Source: Acidimicrobiales bacterium (lineage in GTDB: Bacteria > Actinomycetota > Acidimicrobiia > Acidimicrobiales > Iamiaceae). From it: a DNA stretch of 64,000 nt. The position numbers and the translations under genes are program-made. Where the stretch lies: positions 22,348-86,347 of the forward strand of contig JAGQSO010000016.1 in assembly GCA_020439505.1 (NCBI GenBank), written 5' to 3'. This document shows, piece after piece, positions 25,828-35,100 of this stretch (positions within the stretch are counted from its first letter, which is position 1; every line of letters starts with the position of its first letter). Below the pieces are notes generated by a model. That model worked only from the letters and a program-made list of their open reading frames with translations. It made no database searches and had not been told where the DNA came from.

Positions 25828-27183
25828 ATGAGCGAGCTGTTGGACATGGCGGAACGGATCGTGGCCCAGGCCCGTCCGGGAGAGCAGATAGAGGTGGTGG
25901 TCGGGCGGTCCCAGTCCACCGAGGTCCGGGCCTATCGGGGAGAGGTCGAGCAGTTCGCCTCGGCGACCTCGGCCGGACTCGGGGTCCGGGTGGTGGCCGA
26001 TGGTCGGCAGGGCTTCGCCTACGCCGGAACCCTCGATGAGGACGTTACGGCCGAGACGCTGGCCGAGGCCCGCGACAACGCGACCTTCGCATCGGAAGAT
26101 GAGTGGCTGGGCCTGGCCGAGCCCGACGGGGTCGAGGCGCCGGTGCTCGACGTGTACCGGGACTCGCTGGCCTCGGTGTCCACCGCCGAGCGGATCGAGC
26201 GGGCACTGGAGTTGGAGCGGATGGTCCGCGCCGCCGACACCCGAATCAGCGCGGTGGAGTCGGCCGACTACGCCGACGGGGTGTCGGAGGGAGCGGTGGT
26301 CTCCAGCACCGGGATCAGGGCCTACAGCCGTGAGACGTCGTGCTACGTGTCGGTCCACTGCGTGGCCACCGACGGCGACGACACCCAGACCGGATACGGC
26401 TTCTCGGTGGGACGCAGCCTCGACGAGCTGGACCTGGACCGGGCGGCGGCCGACGCCGCCCGGCGGGCCACCCGGCTCCTGGGGGCGACCAAGCCGGCCA
26501 GCGGTCGGGTGACGGTGGTGCTCGATCCCTACGTCACCGCTCAGTTCCTGTCCATCATCGGCTCCACCCTCTCGGGTGAGGCGGTGATCAAGGGGCGGTC
26601 ACTGTTCGTGGACCGCCTGGGCGAGGAGGTCGCCGACGGCGGGTTCACCCTCGTCGACGATGCCACCAACCCACTGGCCTACAGCGCGAGCGAGACCGAC
26701 GGCGAGGGGCTGGCGTCCCGGCGCAACGTGCTGATCGAGGACGGCGTCCTCCGCCGGTTCGTCCACAACGCCTACACCGCCCGCCGCACGGGTACCTCCT
26801 CCACCGCCAACGCGGTGCGGGGCTTCTCGTCGACCCCCGGCGTGGGCTGTCGGGCGCTGTCGTTGGCGCCCGGTACCCGGCTCCAGCCCGAACTGCTGGC
26901 CGCGGTCGGTGACGGGGTTCTGATCAGTTCGGTATCGGGCCTGCACTCAGGGGTGAACCCGGTCTCGGGCGACTTCTCCGCTGGGGCCGAGGGCCTGCGC
27001 ATCGCCGGAGGGGAACTGGCCGAACCGTTGCGGGAGTTCACCATCGCTTCCACCCTTCAGCGGATGATGGCCGAAGCCGGTGAGGTTGGTGCCGACGTCG
27101 AATGGCTGCCGATGAGGGCGGCCGGGGTGAGCCTGGTCGTGGGCGACGTGACGGTGTCGGGCCTGTCGGGCCTGTCGGGCTGA
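25828..27183 (+). CDS. tldE: TldE/PmbA family metallopeptidase partner
   Basis: A 451-residue TldE/PmbA protein, the non-zinc-binding partner of TldD. Conserved features are SAGLGVRVVADGRQGFAYAG, ETDGEGLASRRNVLIEDGVL, NAVRGFSSTPGVG and SVSGLHSGVNPVSGDFSAGAEG. The HExxxH zinc motif of TldD is absent, as expected. The ATG is preceded by GAGGAGG. Together with tldD it forms a two-gene operon. No peptide-modification genes are seen nearby, so a general proteolytic role is more likely than maturation of a local peptide. Confidence 0.92.
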   Translation: MSELLDMAERIVAQARPGEQIEVVVGRSQSTEVRAYRGEVEQFASATSAGLGVRVVADGRQGFAYAGTLDEDVTAETLAEARDNATFASEDEWLGLAEPDGVEAPVLDVYRDSLASVSTAERIERALELERMVRAADTRISAVESADYADGVSEGAVVSSTGIRAYSRETSCYVSVHCVATDGDDTQTGYGFSVGRSLDELDLDRAAADAARRATRLLGATKPASGRVTVVLDPYVTAQFLSIIGSTLSGEAVIKGRSLFVDRLGEEVADGGFTLVDDATNPLAYSASETDGEGLASRRNVLIEDGVLRRFVHNAYTARRTGTSSTANAVRGFSSTPGVGCRALSLAPGTRLQPELLAAVGDGVLISSVSGLHSGVNPVSGDFSAGAEGLRIAGGELAEPLREFTIASTLQRMMAEAGEVGADVEWLPMRAAGVSLVVGDVTVSGLSGLSG

Positions 27184-27214
27184 CGGCCTGAGTTCGACCG
27201 TCGGCAGGGGCTCC

Positions 27215-28894
27215 TCAGGGGATCCGATAGCCGCCGGTGACGATCTGTTGGACCTTGCCGCCGGGGCCTTCGGCCACCAGCACGAACCGAGGGGGCGTGT
27301 AGTTGCCGCCGGTGCTGAGGTGGCAGATCGATGCCTTTCCCACCGACTTGCCGATCGCCGCGGGGGCTCCCTCTAGGCCGTAGTACACCTGGGTGGTCTG
27401 GGTAGTGTCCCAGACCAGCTCGTAGAGAACCCCACCCCGGCACTGGTCGGTGGCGGTGGCGGTGAAGTCCAGGATCACCGGTGGGGCGGCGGGCGGCACG
27501 GTGTCCGTCGTCGTCTGGGTCGTGGAAGGCGAGGTGGGTCGTGGCGGAGTGGTCACGGTGGTCGCGGGCGGGTCGGTGACGGTCGTACCGGGCTGGGTGG
27601 GCGGGGGCGGGGTAGGGCGGCCCTCCGGGGTGGTCTGAGGTGGGCTGGTTCCACCGCCGGGGACGGTGTCGGATCCGTCGATCACGAACCCGCCCTCGGC
27701 GGTGGTCGGCACTCCACTGGTCTCCGATGTCGCCGACGTCGAGTCCGTGCTCGAGGACGTGACCGGACCGTCGTCGGCAGGCTCGGTCGTGTCGGTAGAG
27801 ATCGCGGCGAGGTGCGTCGAGTTGCCCCGAGCCGACAGGGAACCGCTGAGCCAGACCGCCCCGCCGACGAGCATCAACGCCACCGCCGCGACGGCGACCA
27901 CCCGGACCCGCTTAGCGGTGGATCTGTCGTCGGCGTCGGGGGTCGGGTCGGAATCCGACGGATCGGACGGGACGGCGACCGGCGACGCGACCGGTGACGC
28001 GACCGGTGATGCCGGGGTGGCGGTCCCGATGCCGGCTGGGGTGCCCAGGGCGGTGGATCCACCCATCGGGACCCCGGCGGCTTCGAGAGCCGATGCCGCC
28101 TGGGTCTTGAACACGAACGGTGCGGCGAGGACCGGGGCGGCACCGAACAGGGCGGCGGGGTTGAGGCGGTCCTCACGCTCTTGGCTGCACTGGTCGCAGA
28201 CCTGGGCGTGGCGGTCGATGGCCTTGACCGCCTGCTTGTCGAAGGTGTGGATCCCAGCGTTGGCGAGGGTGCGGCGAAGGTTCTCACACGCCGGCCGGCC
28301 CGCCCGCCACAGCACCAGGGCCCGCACGTTGGTGCCCAGCCGTTTGCGGAGGGTGAAGAGCATCTGGTGGGCGTTGTTGGCGGTGGTGCCGAGCTCCTCG
28401 GCCAGCTCACCGGCGCCGAGGCCGTGGCGCAGGTGGAGGTCGAGGATGCTCATGTCCCGCTCGCCCAGGGCGGCGGCGGCGTCCCACACCAGGGCCACTC
28501 GGCCCGCCTGGTCGAGGTGGGCGAGCGGGTCGTGGTCCGCAGCGTCCATGTCGGTGAGGGTGGTCATGGTCTCGTCATCCAGTGCGACGCTCCGGCGGTC
28601 CTTCTCCAGCCGGTTGAGCGACTTGTTGCGGGCGATCCGTAGGACCCATCCCCCGAAGGCGTCGGGGTCTTCGAGGTTGGCGAGACCGGTCCAGGCCGCC
28701 AGGAAGGTGTCCTGGGCGACCTCTCCCGCCGTGCCCGGATCCCGGACGATCCGGCGGGAGACGTCGTGCACCCGGTCGAACCAGGTGTCGAACAGCTTGC
28801 CGAAGGCCTGGTTGTCCCCGGCCCGAGCTGCTTCGACGAGGTTTCCCTCAGGTGTTCCGGCCATCTTCTTTCCCGCATCGTCGTGGACCTTCAT
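27215..28894 (-). CDS. Membrane-tethered ECF sigma factor fused to a zinc-binding, TM and extracellular domain
   Basis: A 559-residue fusion. Residues about 25-95 form sigma region 2 (AFGKLFDTWFDRVHDVSRRIV, WVLRIARNKSLNRLEKDRR) and about 140-190 form region 4 (GELAEELGTTANNAHQMLFTLRKRL). Next come H229 and CDQC (233/236), like an anti-sigma zinc finger. A Pro/Ser linker, one membrane helix (about 331-350), a Thr/Pro-rich stretch of about 100 residues and a C-terminal beta-rich domain with two Cys follow. The sigma part should sit in the cytoplasm and the tail outside. It is co-transcribed with the L,D-transpeptidase 10 bp upstream. Sigma factors with fused membrane extensions are known, but how they are released is mostly unresolved. 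A second possible start lies at MAGTPEG. Confidence 0.82.
   Translation of the reverse strand: MKVHDDAGKKMAGTPEGNLVEAARAGDNQAFGKLFDTWFDRVHDVSRRIVRDPGTAGEVAQDTFLAAWTGLANLEDPDAFGGWVLRIARNKSLNRLEKDRRSVALDDETMTTLTDMDAADHDPLAHLDQAGRVALVWDAAAALGERDMSILDLHLRHGLGAGELAEELGTTANNAHQMLFTLRKRLGTNVRALVLWRAGRPACENLRRTLANAGIHTFDKQAVKAIDRHAQVCDQCSQEREDRLNPAALFGAAPVLAAPFVFKTQAASALEAAGVPMGGSTALGTPAGIGTATPASPVASPVASPVAVPSDPSDSDPTPDADDRSTAKRVRVVAVAAVALMLVGGAVWLSGSLSARGNSTHLAAISTDTTEPADDGPVTSSSTDSTSATSETSGVPTTAEGGFVIDGSDTVPGGGTSPPQTTPEGRPTPPPPTQPGTTVTDPPATTVTTPPRPTSPSTTQTTTDTVPPAAPPVILDFTATATDQCRGGVLYELVWDTTQTTQVYYGLEGAPAAIGKSVGKASICHLSTGGNYTPPRFVLVAEGPGGKVQQIVTGGYRIP
27975..28010 (-). repeat. Three tandem 12-bp units inside the sigma-factor gene
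   Basis: GCGACCGGCGAC, GCGACCGGTGAC and GCGACCGGTGAT follow one another and encode the SPVA repeats of the linker before the membrane helix. The near identity makes copy-number change likely. Confidence 0.75.
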
Positions 28895-28904
28895 CTTTGC
28901 CGCT

Positions 28905-29717
28905 CTAGCGAACCACGACCGGGGTGCCGAGGGGAAGCAGCTCGTTGAGCTGGGTGATCACCTCGTTGGGGACCCGGATGCAACCGTGGGAGACCGCCTG
29001 GCCGATGCTGGAGGGGTCGTTGGTGCCGTGGATGCCGATCTGCCCGTCGCCGCCGGCGAAATCGGTGAGTACCTCGGAACGTCCCGACAGGCCGAGGGCG
29101 TAGGGCCCGTAGGCGCCGTCGGGGTTGGGGTCCTGGAGCTTGTCGGTGACCGAGAACATGCCGGTGGGGGTGGGGTACTCGGCCGAGCCGATGGCGACCG
29201 GGGTGGACAGGACCGCCTGGCCGTTGTCGAACAGGGTCAGGGTACGGGCCTCGAGGTCGACCTGGATGTGGGTCGAGACGCTGCGGAGCTCGACGTCAGC
29301 GTTCTGAGCGGAGTCGAGCCAGGCCTTGGTCCCGGTGGGGCGCCCGGGAACCAGGACCTCGAGCCAGCCGCCCTGTTGGTTGGTCACCAGCAGGGCCAGC
29401 TTGCTGCCGAAGGAGTTGGTGGCAGCCACGGTGCGGGTGGGTGAGCTGTTGTCGGGCTGTTCGTGGAGGACCAGGTCGTGTTCGGAGCGGACCACGTACA
29501 CCTGGGTGGCGGGGGCCTGGGCCTGGGCGGTGGTGGTCTCGGTGACCTCGTCGGGTGATGTGGAGGTGGAGCCGTCGGCCTTCTGGGCGGTGGTCACCGG
29601 GGGCCGGTCGAGGGCCTCGGGTCCGTTGCCCGACGACGAGCAGGCGGACCCGAGGAGCCCGACGGTGAGAGCCAGGGTGGCGAGGGCGGCGGAGCGGAGG
29701 CGGCGGTTGGTGTTCAT
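28905..29717 (-). CDS. L,D-transpeptidase lipoprotein (YkuD domain)
   Basis: A 270-residue secreted lipoprotein: signal peptide with lipobox LGSAC (C26), a Thr/Ser-rich linker, an SH3-like region (VYVVRSEHDLVLHEQPDNSSP onward, to GGWLEVLVPGRPTGTKAW) and a C-terminal YkuD domain. The catalytic signature is IGIHGTNDPSSIGQ, then SHGCIRVPN with nucleophile Cys (about 246). It should form 3-3 peptidoglycan cross-links or attach proteins to the wall. It is first in an operon with the tethered sigma factor, and its promoter (29752-29787) matches that of the secreted repeat protein upstream. Confidence 0.92.
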   Translation of the reverse strand: MNTNRRLRSAALATLALTVGLLGSACSSSGNGPEALDRPPVTTAQKADGSTSTSPDEVTETTTAQAQAPATQVYVVRSEHDLVLHEQPDNSSPTRTVAATNSFGSKLALLVTNQQGGWLEVLVPGRPTGTKAWLDSAQNADVELRSVSTHIQVDLEARTLTLFDNGQAVLSTPVAIGSAEYPTPTGMFSVTDKLQDPNPDGAYGPYALGLSGRSEVLTDFAGGDGQIGIHGTNDPSSIGQAVSHGCIRVPNEVITQLNELLPLGTPVVVR

Positions 29718-29751
29718 GGCAGGGGTTCCCTTCCGGGTTGGTGGGTGATGT

Positions 29752-29787
29752 ACCCGTCCTGACCGTCGAGTGGATCGGTCCTTAGGG
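29752..29787 (-). promoter_or_regulatory. Predicted ECF-type promoter, copy 1 (transpeptidase-sigma operon)
   Basis: On the minus strand CCCTAAG (29787-29781) is separated by exactly 15 nt from CGGTCAGGACGGGT (29765-29752). An A-rich GAAAAGAATCC lies upstream. The same two blocks at the same spacing precede the gene at 29934-30494. The start codon is about 34 nt beyond the -10-like block. Confidence 0.6.
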
Positions 29788-29845
29788 GTTTTCGGGGATT
29801 CTTTTCAGCGGGTGGGCCGGGCCGGGCGCGCCAAGACGCCAGAAG

Positions 29846-29874
29846 CCGGCGGGAGTCGCTGGGACTCCCGCCGG
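29846..29874 (-). terminator. Hairpin terminator after the secreted repeat-protein gene
   Basis: CCGGCGGGAGTC (29846-29857) pairs perfectly with GACTCCCGCCGG (29863-29874) around a 5-nt loop. It lies 60 bp past the stop of the minus-strand gene at 29934 and upstream of the next promoter, so it isolates the two transcripts. Confidence 0.6.
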
Positions 29875-29933
29875 TTCCGGCCCGCCTCGGCTTCGACCCC
29901 CTGCCGGTCGTCACCGAGAACTGCTGAGGGTTG

Positions 29934-30494
29934 TCAGCCGGTGAAGGTGGGACGAGCCATCACCGGGCGGTCCACCGTGCTGTGGTCCACGGTGGGCCGG
30001 TCCTGGGGCCGGTCGGGGGTGGTGTCGTGGGGCTGGTCGGGGGTGGTGTCCTCCGGGGTGTCCGGCGTGGTGTCGTGGGGCTGGTCGGGGGTGGTGTCCT
30101 CGGGGACATCGGGGGTGGTGTCCTCGGGCACGTCGGGGGTGGTGTCCTCGGGCACGTCATCGGGGCAGTCGATGAACAGGCAGGGGTCCAGCGGGGGGAG
30201 CTCGGGGACCTCCTCCACCTCGGGCGGGCCGCAGTCGACGAACAGGCAGGGGTCGATCGGGGGGAGCTCGGGCAGGGTGAAGTCCGGGGGGAGCTCCACG
30301 ACCGGGGGAACCTCGAGCACCGGTGGGATCGAGATCACCGGGGCGTCGGGGAAGATCGGCAGGGCCGAGGCCGGCGACGCCAGTCCCACCCCGACCGCCA
30401 CCGGCAGGGCGGCAGCCAGGGCGAGGCGGCTGATCGAGCGGCGGGTGTTGCGGCGGGCACTGCGGTTGGTGTTGGAGTTGGAGTTGGTGTTCAT
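29934..30494 (-). CDS. Secreted Pro/Asp/Thr repeat protein
   Basis: A 186-residue exported protein. A signal peptide (LALAAALPVAVGVGLASPASA) is followed by a Pro-rich region (PPVLEVPPVVELPPDFTLPELPP). Two near-identical cysteine units, PPIDPCLFVDCGPPE and PPLDPCLFIDCPDD, come next. The C-terminal third is a run of EDTTPD-VP and HDTTPD-QP repeats. No family is recognised. It has no lipobox or LPXTG motif. Its promoter matches that of the transpeptidase-sigma operon, so it is a predicted target of that sigma factor. It may be a wall-spanning or surface spacer protein. Confidence 0.72.
   Translation of the reverse strand: MNTNSNSNTNRSARRNTRRSISRLALAAALPVAVGVGLASPASALPIFPDAPVISIPPVLEVPPVVELPPDFTLPELPPIDPCLFVDCGPPEVEEVPELPPLDPCLFIDCPDDVPEDTTPDVPEDTTPDVPEDTTPDQPHDTTPDTPEDTTPDQPHDTTPDRPQDRPTVDHSTVDRPVMARPTFTG
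30015..30165 (-). repeat. 24-bp-type repeats coding for DTTPD units
   Basis: Imperfect tandem copies of a unit like GGGGGTGGTGTCCTCGGGCA run through the 3' third of the secreted-protein gene. They encode alternating EDTTPDVP and HDTTPDQP blocks. Confidence 0.8.
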
Positions 30495-30530
30495 GGCGGG
30501 AGTCCTCCTCGGACTGTTCTTGGTGGGTAC

Positions 30531-30566
30531 ACCCGTCCTGACCGGCCACCGGAACGCCTCTTAGGG
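30531..30566 (-). promoter_or_regulatory. Predicted ECF-type promoter, copy 2 (secreted repeat protein)
   Basis: CCCTAAG (30566-30560) and CGGTCAGGACGGGT (30544-30531) are 15 nt apart, identical to copy 1 although the spacer has diverged. GAAAAGAATCC lies upstream as in copy 1. The ATG at 30494 is about 36 nt downstream with GAGGAGG between. Confidence 0.6.
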
Positions 30567-30649
30567 ATTTCGCGGATCTTTTCTGGATTCTTTTCCGGAT
30601 CCCGTCCGGACCGGTCCTGAGCCGTTGCGGCGGTAAGGATCACGCCGCC

Positions 30650-30662
30650 TACGGTTTCGGGC
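30650..30662 (+). promoter_or_regulatory. Leaderless -10 box of uppP
   Basis: TACGGT (30650-30655) precedes the GTG at 30663 by 7 nt. Confidence 0.45.
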
Positions 30663-31484
30663 GTGTCGACGCTGGAAGCCATCATCTTGGGGCTGGTGCA
30701 AGGCCTCACCGAGTTCCTGCCCGTCTCCTCCAGCGGTCATCTGCGGATCGTTCCTGCCGTGCTCGGTTGGGACGACCCGGGAGCGGCGTTCACCGCCGTC
30801 ATCCAGTTGGGAACCATGGCCGCGGTGGTCATCTACTTCTGGAAGGACCTGTGGTCCATCGCCGGAGCATGGTTGGCGTCGTTGCGGGATCCGTCCCGCC
30901 GGGGCGACCTGGAGGCCCGCCTCGGTTGGTACCTGATAGTGGCCACCGTGCCGATCGGCCTGTTCGGGCTGGCCTTCAAGGACCAGATCGAGTCCGGGGC
31001 GCGGGACCTGCGCCTCATCGCCGGCACCCTCATAGTCATGGGCCTGGTGTTGTTGGTGGCCGAGAAGGTGGGGACCCGCACCCGCGAGCTCGAGGACCTG
31101 ACCACACCCCACGGGGTGGCGGTCGGTCTGGCCCAGAGCATGGCCCTGGTACCTGGGGTGTCCCGGTCGGGATCAACGATCACCGCCGGGTTGTTCTTGG
31201 GTTACTCCAGGGAGGCGGCCGCCCGGTTCTCGTTCCTGTTGTCGGTGCCGGCGGTGGTGCTGTCGGGGTTGTTCCAGCTCAAAGATGTCGGAGCCGGAGA
31301 CGGGCCCGGTCTCGGCCCGACGGTCGTCGCCGCCGTTGTCTCCTTCGTGGTGGGCTATGCCGCGATCGCATGGTTGCTGCGGTACCTGACCACCCACTCC
31401 ACGGTGGTGTTCGTGGTCTACCGGGTTGCCCTGGGCCTGGTGCTGGTGGGGCTGCTCCTGGGTGGGCAGGTCGAGCCCCGTTGA
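30663..31484 (+). CDS. uppP: Undecaprenyl-diphosphatase UppP
   Basis: A 273-residue polytopic membrane enzyme that dephosphorylates undecaprenyl pyrophosphate so that the lipid carrier can be reused in peptidoglycan synthesis. Both catalytic motifs are intact: LTEFLPVSSSGHL (about residues 15-27) and PGVSRSGSTITAGLFLG (about 163-179). The GTG start is set by the family N terminus and the leaderless box. It is divergent from the sigma-factor module, which places three envelope functions side by side. High expression of this enzyme gives bacitracin tolerance in other bacteria. Confidence 0.95.
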   Translation: MSTLEAIILGLVQGLTEFLPVSSSGHLRIVPAVLGWDDPGAAFTAVIQLGTMAAVVIYFWKDLWSIAGAWLASLRDPSRRGDLEARLGWYLIVATVPIGLFGLAFKDQIESGARDLRLIAGTLIVMGLVLLVAEKVGTRTRELEDLTTPHGVAVGLAQSMALVPGVSRSGSTITAGLFLGYSREAAARFSFLLSVPAVVLSGLFQLKDVGAGDGPGLGPTVVAAVVSFVVGYAAIAWLLRYLTTHSTVVFVVYRVALGLVLVGLLLGGQVEPR

Positions 31485-31496
31485 CGCCCCGCTTGG

Positions 31497-32105
31497 TCAG
31501 TCCGACTCGATCAGGCTGACCACCAGCGATCCGGCGCCTACCGCTCCCGCCGTGGCCCGTTGTTCGGCCATGGTGACGGCGACGGCCACGGCTCCGCCGC
31601 GGTGACGGGCGACCAGAGCATCGGAGGCAACCAGCCGGGCTGGTACCCCCGAGGTGTCCCACAGGTCGACCCGGTCCCCCGCTTCGAGTGGTGGACTCAC
31701 GACGTCGGACGGCAGAGCGAGCACCACCCGCCCCCGGGTACCACTGTCGGTGGTGACCAGCTCGGCGGTCAGAGGGGTGCCCTGGGCCAGGTCGATCCTG
31801 GCCCGAGCCCGGGCCGGGATCTCCGCCAGGGCCCCACGGGGGGCCAGGGCGGCGGGCCAGCGTTCCAGCGCGGTCACATCGGCGAGGTCATTTCCGGCGG
31901 AGATCTGATGGGTGGTGACCATTACGTCCACCGTCGGCTTCCACTCCGCCCGGGCCCGTGAGGCGTCGCTGAGCAGGCCCGAGGTGGTCAGAGCCGTTGC
32001 GGCGGCAACAGCCACCGCCGTCATCCACCGAAGGACGGCTCGGCGGTCAGAGCGGATACGTCGATGGAGCGGTAGCCGACTGGTCGGGCGCGACTGGCGG
32101 GCCAT
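31497..32105 (-). CDS. SAF-domain membrane-anchored protein (CpaB/RcpC-like)
   Basis: A 202-residue protein with one N-terminal membrane helix (RWMTAVAVAAATALTTSGLL) and a periplasmic SAF/CpaB-like domain (VMVTTHQISAGNDLADVTALERW; ARIDLAQGTPLTAELVTTD). SAF proteins of this size occur near FmdB and galU in other actinobacteria, which fits the gene order here. CpaB-type proteins help assemble Flp pili, but no other pilus genes are in the window, so the role stays open. Confidence 0.7.
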   Translation of the reverse strand: MARQSRPTSRLPLHRRIRSDRRAVLRWMTAVAVAAATALTTSGLLSDASRARAEWKPTVDVMVTTHQISAGNDLADVTALERWPAALAPRGALAEIPARARARIDLAQGTPLTAELVTTDSGTRGRVVLALPSDVVSPPLEAGDRVDLWDTSGVPARLVASDALVARHRGGAVAVAVTMAEQRATAGAVGAGSLVVSLIESD

Positions 32106-32189
32106 GGAACCGATCTCTCTGTGAGAGCTGCACCCGGGGAGGTCGAGCCGTCCTACCCCTGACCGTCGAGCTGAAACCCTGGCGGTGGA

Positions 32190-35100
32190 TCAGTGGCTGA
32201 CCCGGGAGCTGGGCAGGTCGATCACGTGGGCCGGTATCTCGTCGGTGAGCATCTTCACCACCCACGGATGACACGTGAACATGAACACCTGCTGACGTTC
32301 GGCGACGTGGCCGATGGCTCGTGCCATACGAGGGCCACGGCCGGGATCGCTGTTGACCAGGATGTCATCGAGGAGCAGCGGCAACGGTGAGGTGGTCGCC
32401 AACTGCTCGGCCAGAGCGAAACGAAGGCTCAGGTAGAGCTGTTCGACCGTGCCCCGGCTGAGCGAGGCGGCGTCGACCTGCCGTCCGGCGGTGTCGACGA
32501 CGAAGATGGTCGAGCCGTCGACCACCAACCGGTCGTAGCGTCCGTCGGTGATCTCACCGAACAGGGCGGCGGCCCGCTTGACCACCATCGGCTGACGCTC
32601 GCGCTTGTACCGCTCCCGGGTCGCCTCGATGATGCGGTGGGCGCTGGCCAGCACCGCCCATTGCCGTGCCGTCTGTTGGAGTTGGGCGGTCAGCGATGCC
32701 ACCCGGAGCTGCAGATCGGCGACGTCGGACGAGGTGAGGGTCGCGGCTAGGGCGTCCTCGGCCCGGGTGAGCTCTGCCGCGGCCTCGTGGTGGTCGGAGT
32801 CGGCCTCGACGATGCGTTGCTCGACCTCGAGGCCCTCGGCCTGCCAGCCCAGGGGATCACGGGTGCCGAGAAGCTCCAGGGATTCGTCGCGACGGTTTCC
32901 GGCGCGGAGGTCGAGTGCCTTTTCGGCTTCGGCGATGATGGCGTTGAGGTGCTGGCGGTCCTTCAGGCGGTGGACCACAGACTCTGCTCCGGCCACGTCG
33001 ACGGCACCGGACTCGGCCACCACCACGTCGAGCGCGGTCGATGCAGAAGCGGTGTCAGAGGCTCGGGCGGCGAGGGTCTTGCGGGCATTGCCGGCCAGGT
33101 CCGACAGGCGCTCGCGGTCGCGGTCGGTTTCGCGCGCTGCTGCGGTGCGTGACACCAGCCGGTCCAGGAGGCGGATCACGTCGTCGTCCGCCTCGCCCAT
33201 CAGCTCGGCCACCGCGCCGACCGCGGCGGCGAAGGACTTGCTCTCGGCCATCTCGTTGGCCCGGTCGGCGGTGTAGGTGGCGAGGGAATGGCTGGTCTGG
33301 CGAGCCAGGTTCAGCTGGGCCAGGAACTCGCCCACACCGTCGGGGTCGAGGCCGCTGGGAAGGTCATGGTCGGCGAGCCAGCCGTCCCACGTCTCGCTCG
33401 CCCGGGCCAGTTCTGTGTCGGCATCTCCCACCGACTGACGGTCGACGGTGCGGATGTCGGAGGAATAGGCCTCGTGATCGGTCTCGGTCTGGAGGGCCTC
33501 CTGGTGGGTCTGGAGGGCGCCAGCGGCCGACGCGTGGGCCTCGGCCGCCTCCTGGCGCAGGTTCATGAGCTCGACGGTGGAGGGCCGTGATCCGACGCCG
33601 AGGGCGTGGGCGCGGTTGGCGACCTCCTCGGCGAGTCGTGCCACATCCTCGCTGGCGGGGAGGATCGGGCGGGATGATTCGTCCACCTCGATGGCGGCGG
33701 GACGGTGGCGGGCCAGCATCACCGCGACGACGGCCAACCCGATGCCGACCACCAACGAGCCGGCGCCGATGGCGGCGGAGCCGGTGGCGAGGCCGCCGGC
33801 GCCGGCGAGGACGGCCAGGAGGGCAAGTCCTCCAACGGCGGGAACCAGCCACGTCGGGAGTCCGCTGCCCGCGGTCCGGTTGGCGGCATCGAGCGCGATC
33901 CGTTGGGTCTGCTCGTCCCGCTCGGTCTGCTCCAGCTTGGCGACCAGGTCATAGAGGGCGGCCACCTCCTGGACTCGGCGACGGGCGGCCTCGGGATCGC
34001 CGGCCGCGGCCCGCTCGGCCTTGGCCTTGTCCAGGCGCTCGGTGGTGAGGTTGAGGGCGCGGTCGCGCTCACGAGACGTCTGGATGGCCCGGTCCAGGGC
34101 GGTCCGGGCCCGCTGCACCTCGCCTCCGATGCGGCGCATCTCCGCCTCGGACTCGATCGACTGGGGGCGGGCTGCCAGCCAGGCGTCGTCGCAGTCGGGG
34201 CCCAACCGGTTGAGCTGCTGGTCGAGCTCGGCCCGGTAATGGGCGAGGTGGCCGTCGAGTTCGACGAGGCGCTTGCGTCGGGCGAGCTCGGTACCTCGTT
34301 GCTGGTCCAGACGTCCTACGGCGTCGGCGTTCTCCAGCGCCGGGGTGTCGAGGGTGATCAGGGCGAGCTGCTCCTCGGCCCGAGCAACCTCGGCCTCCGC
34401 GTCGCGGGTGGCACCGGCCTGGGTCTCCACCGCTCGGCGCGCCTCTACCAGCCGGGACTCGTAGTCCTCTCCCAGCGTCGGCAGCGGTGTCTTGTCGTCT
34501 TCGTCGAGGTGGGCGCGGGCGTCCAGGGCGGCCGACCAGGCGGGCCAGATGTCGTCCACCGCGTGGATCAGCTCGAGACGACGTTGCAACGATCGTCCGT
34601 GGCGGCGGAACTCCGTGACGCGATCACGGATCTCGTCGAGGTCGCGCCGCTGAGCGGTGATACCGGCCGCCACCTGCTGCGCGGCCCTCAGCTCCTCGGT
34701 GGCCTCGGCGAGCTCGGTGCGCAACACCCGCAGCTGGTAGGCATCTCCCCGTCCCCGAGGCTTGAACAGCTCGTTGCGACTGGCCTCGAGGGTGGCCAGG
34801 GCCAGCTCGGCCGACCGGCCGGCGCCCACCACACCGGCCGAGAAGATGCGCTCGCGCACCGCGTCCTCATCGAGGCTGCGAAGGCCCTGGAGCGCGTCGA
34901 GGTCGACGCCGAACACGTTGTCGAACAGCTCGGGGGTGACGTGGCCGAGCAGGTCCGCCAGCGCGGTGGCGCTTCTCTCGCCGTGGTCGTCGATGACCTG
35001 GAGCGACTTGATCGACGCGCCCCGCTCGATGGTGACCGGGATGCCGACCTGATCGAGCACGTACAGACGGCCCCCGAGGCTGCCCCCGTTCACCGGCTCG

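Noticed and set aside
27975..28010. Possible CRISPR-like short repeats
   Set aside because: Only three 12-bp units with no spacers, in frame inside the sigma-factor linker.
30015..30165. Possible CRISPR or regulatory array in the secreted-protein gene
   Set aside because: The repeats are contiguous, in frame and encode DTTPD units of the protein.
32148..32170. CTCGACGGTCAGG upstream of the SAF gene, resembling the -10-like block of the predicted sigma promoters
   Set aside because: The matching CCCTAAG block is absent 15 nt upstream and the sequence after GGTCAGG differs, so it is only a partial match.
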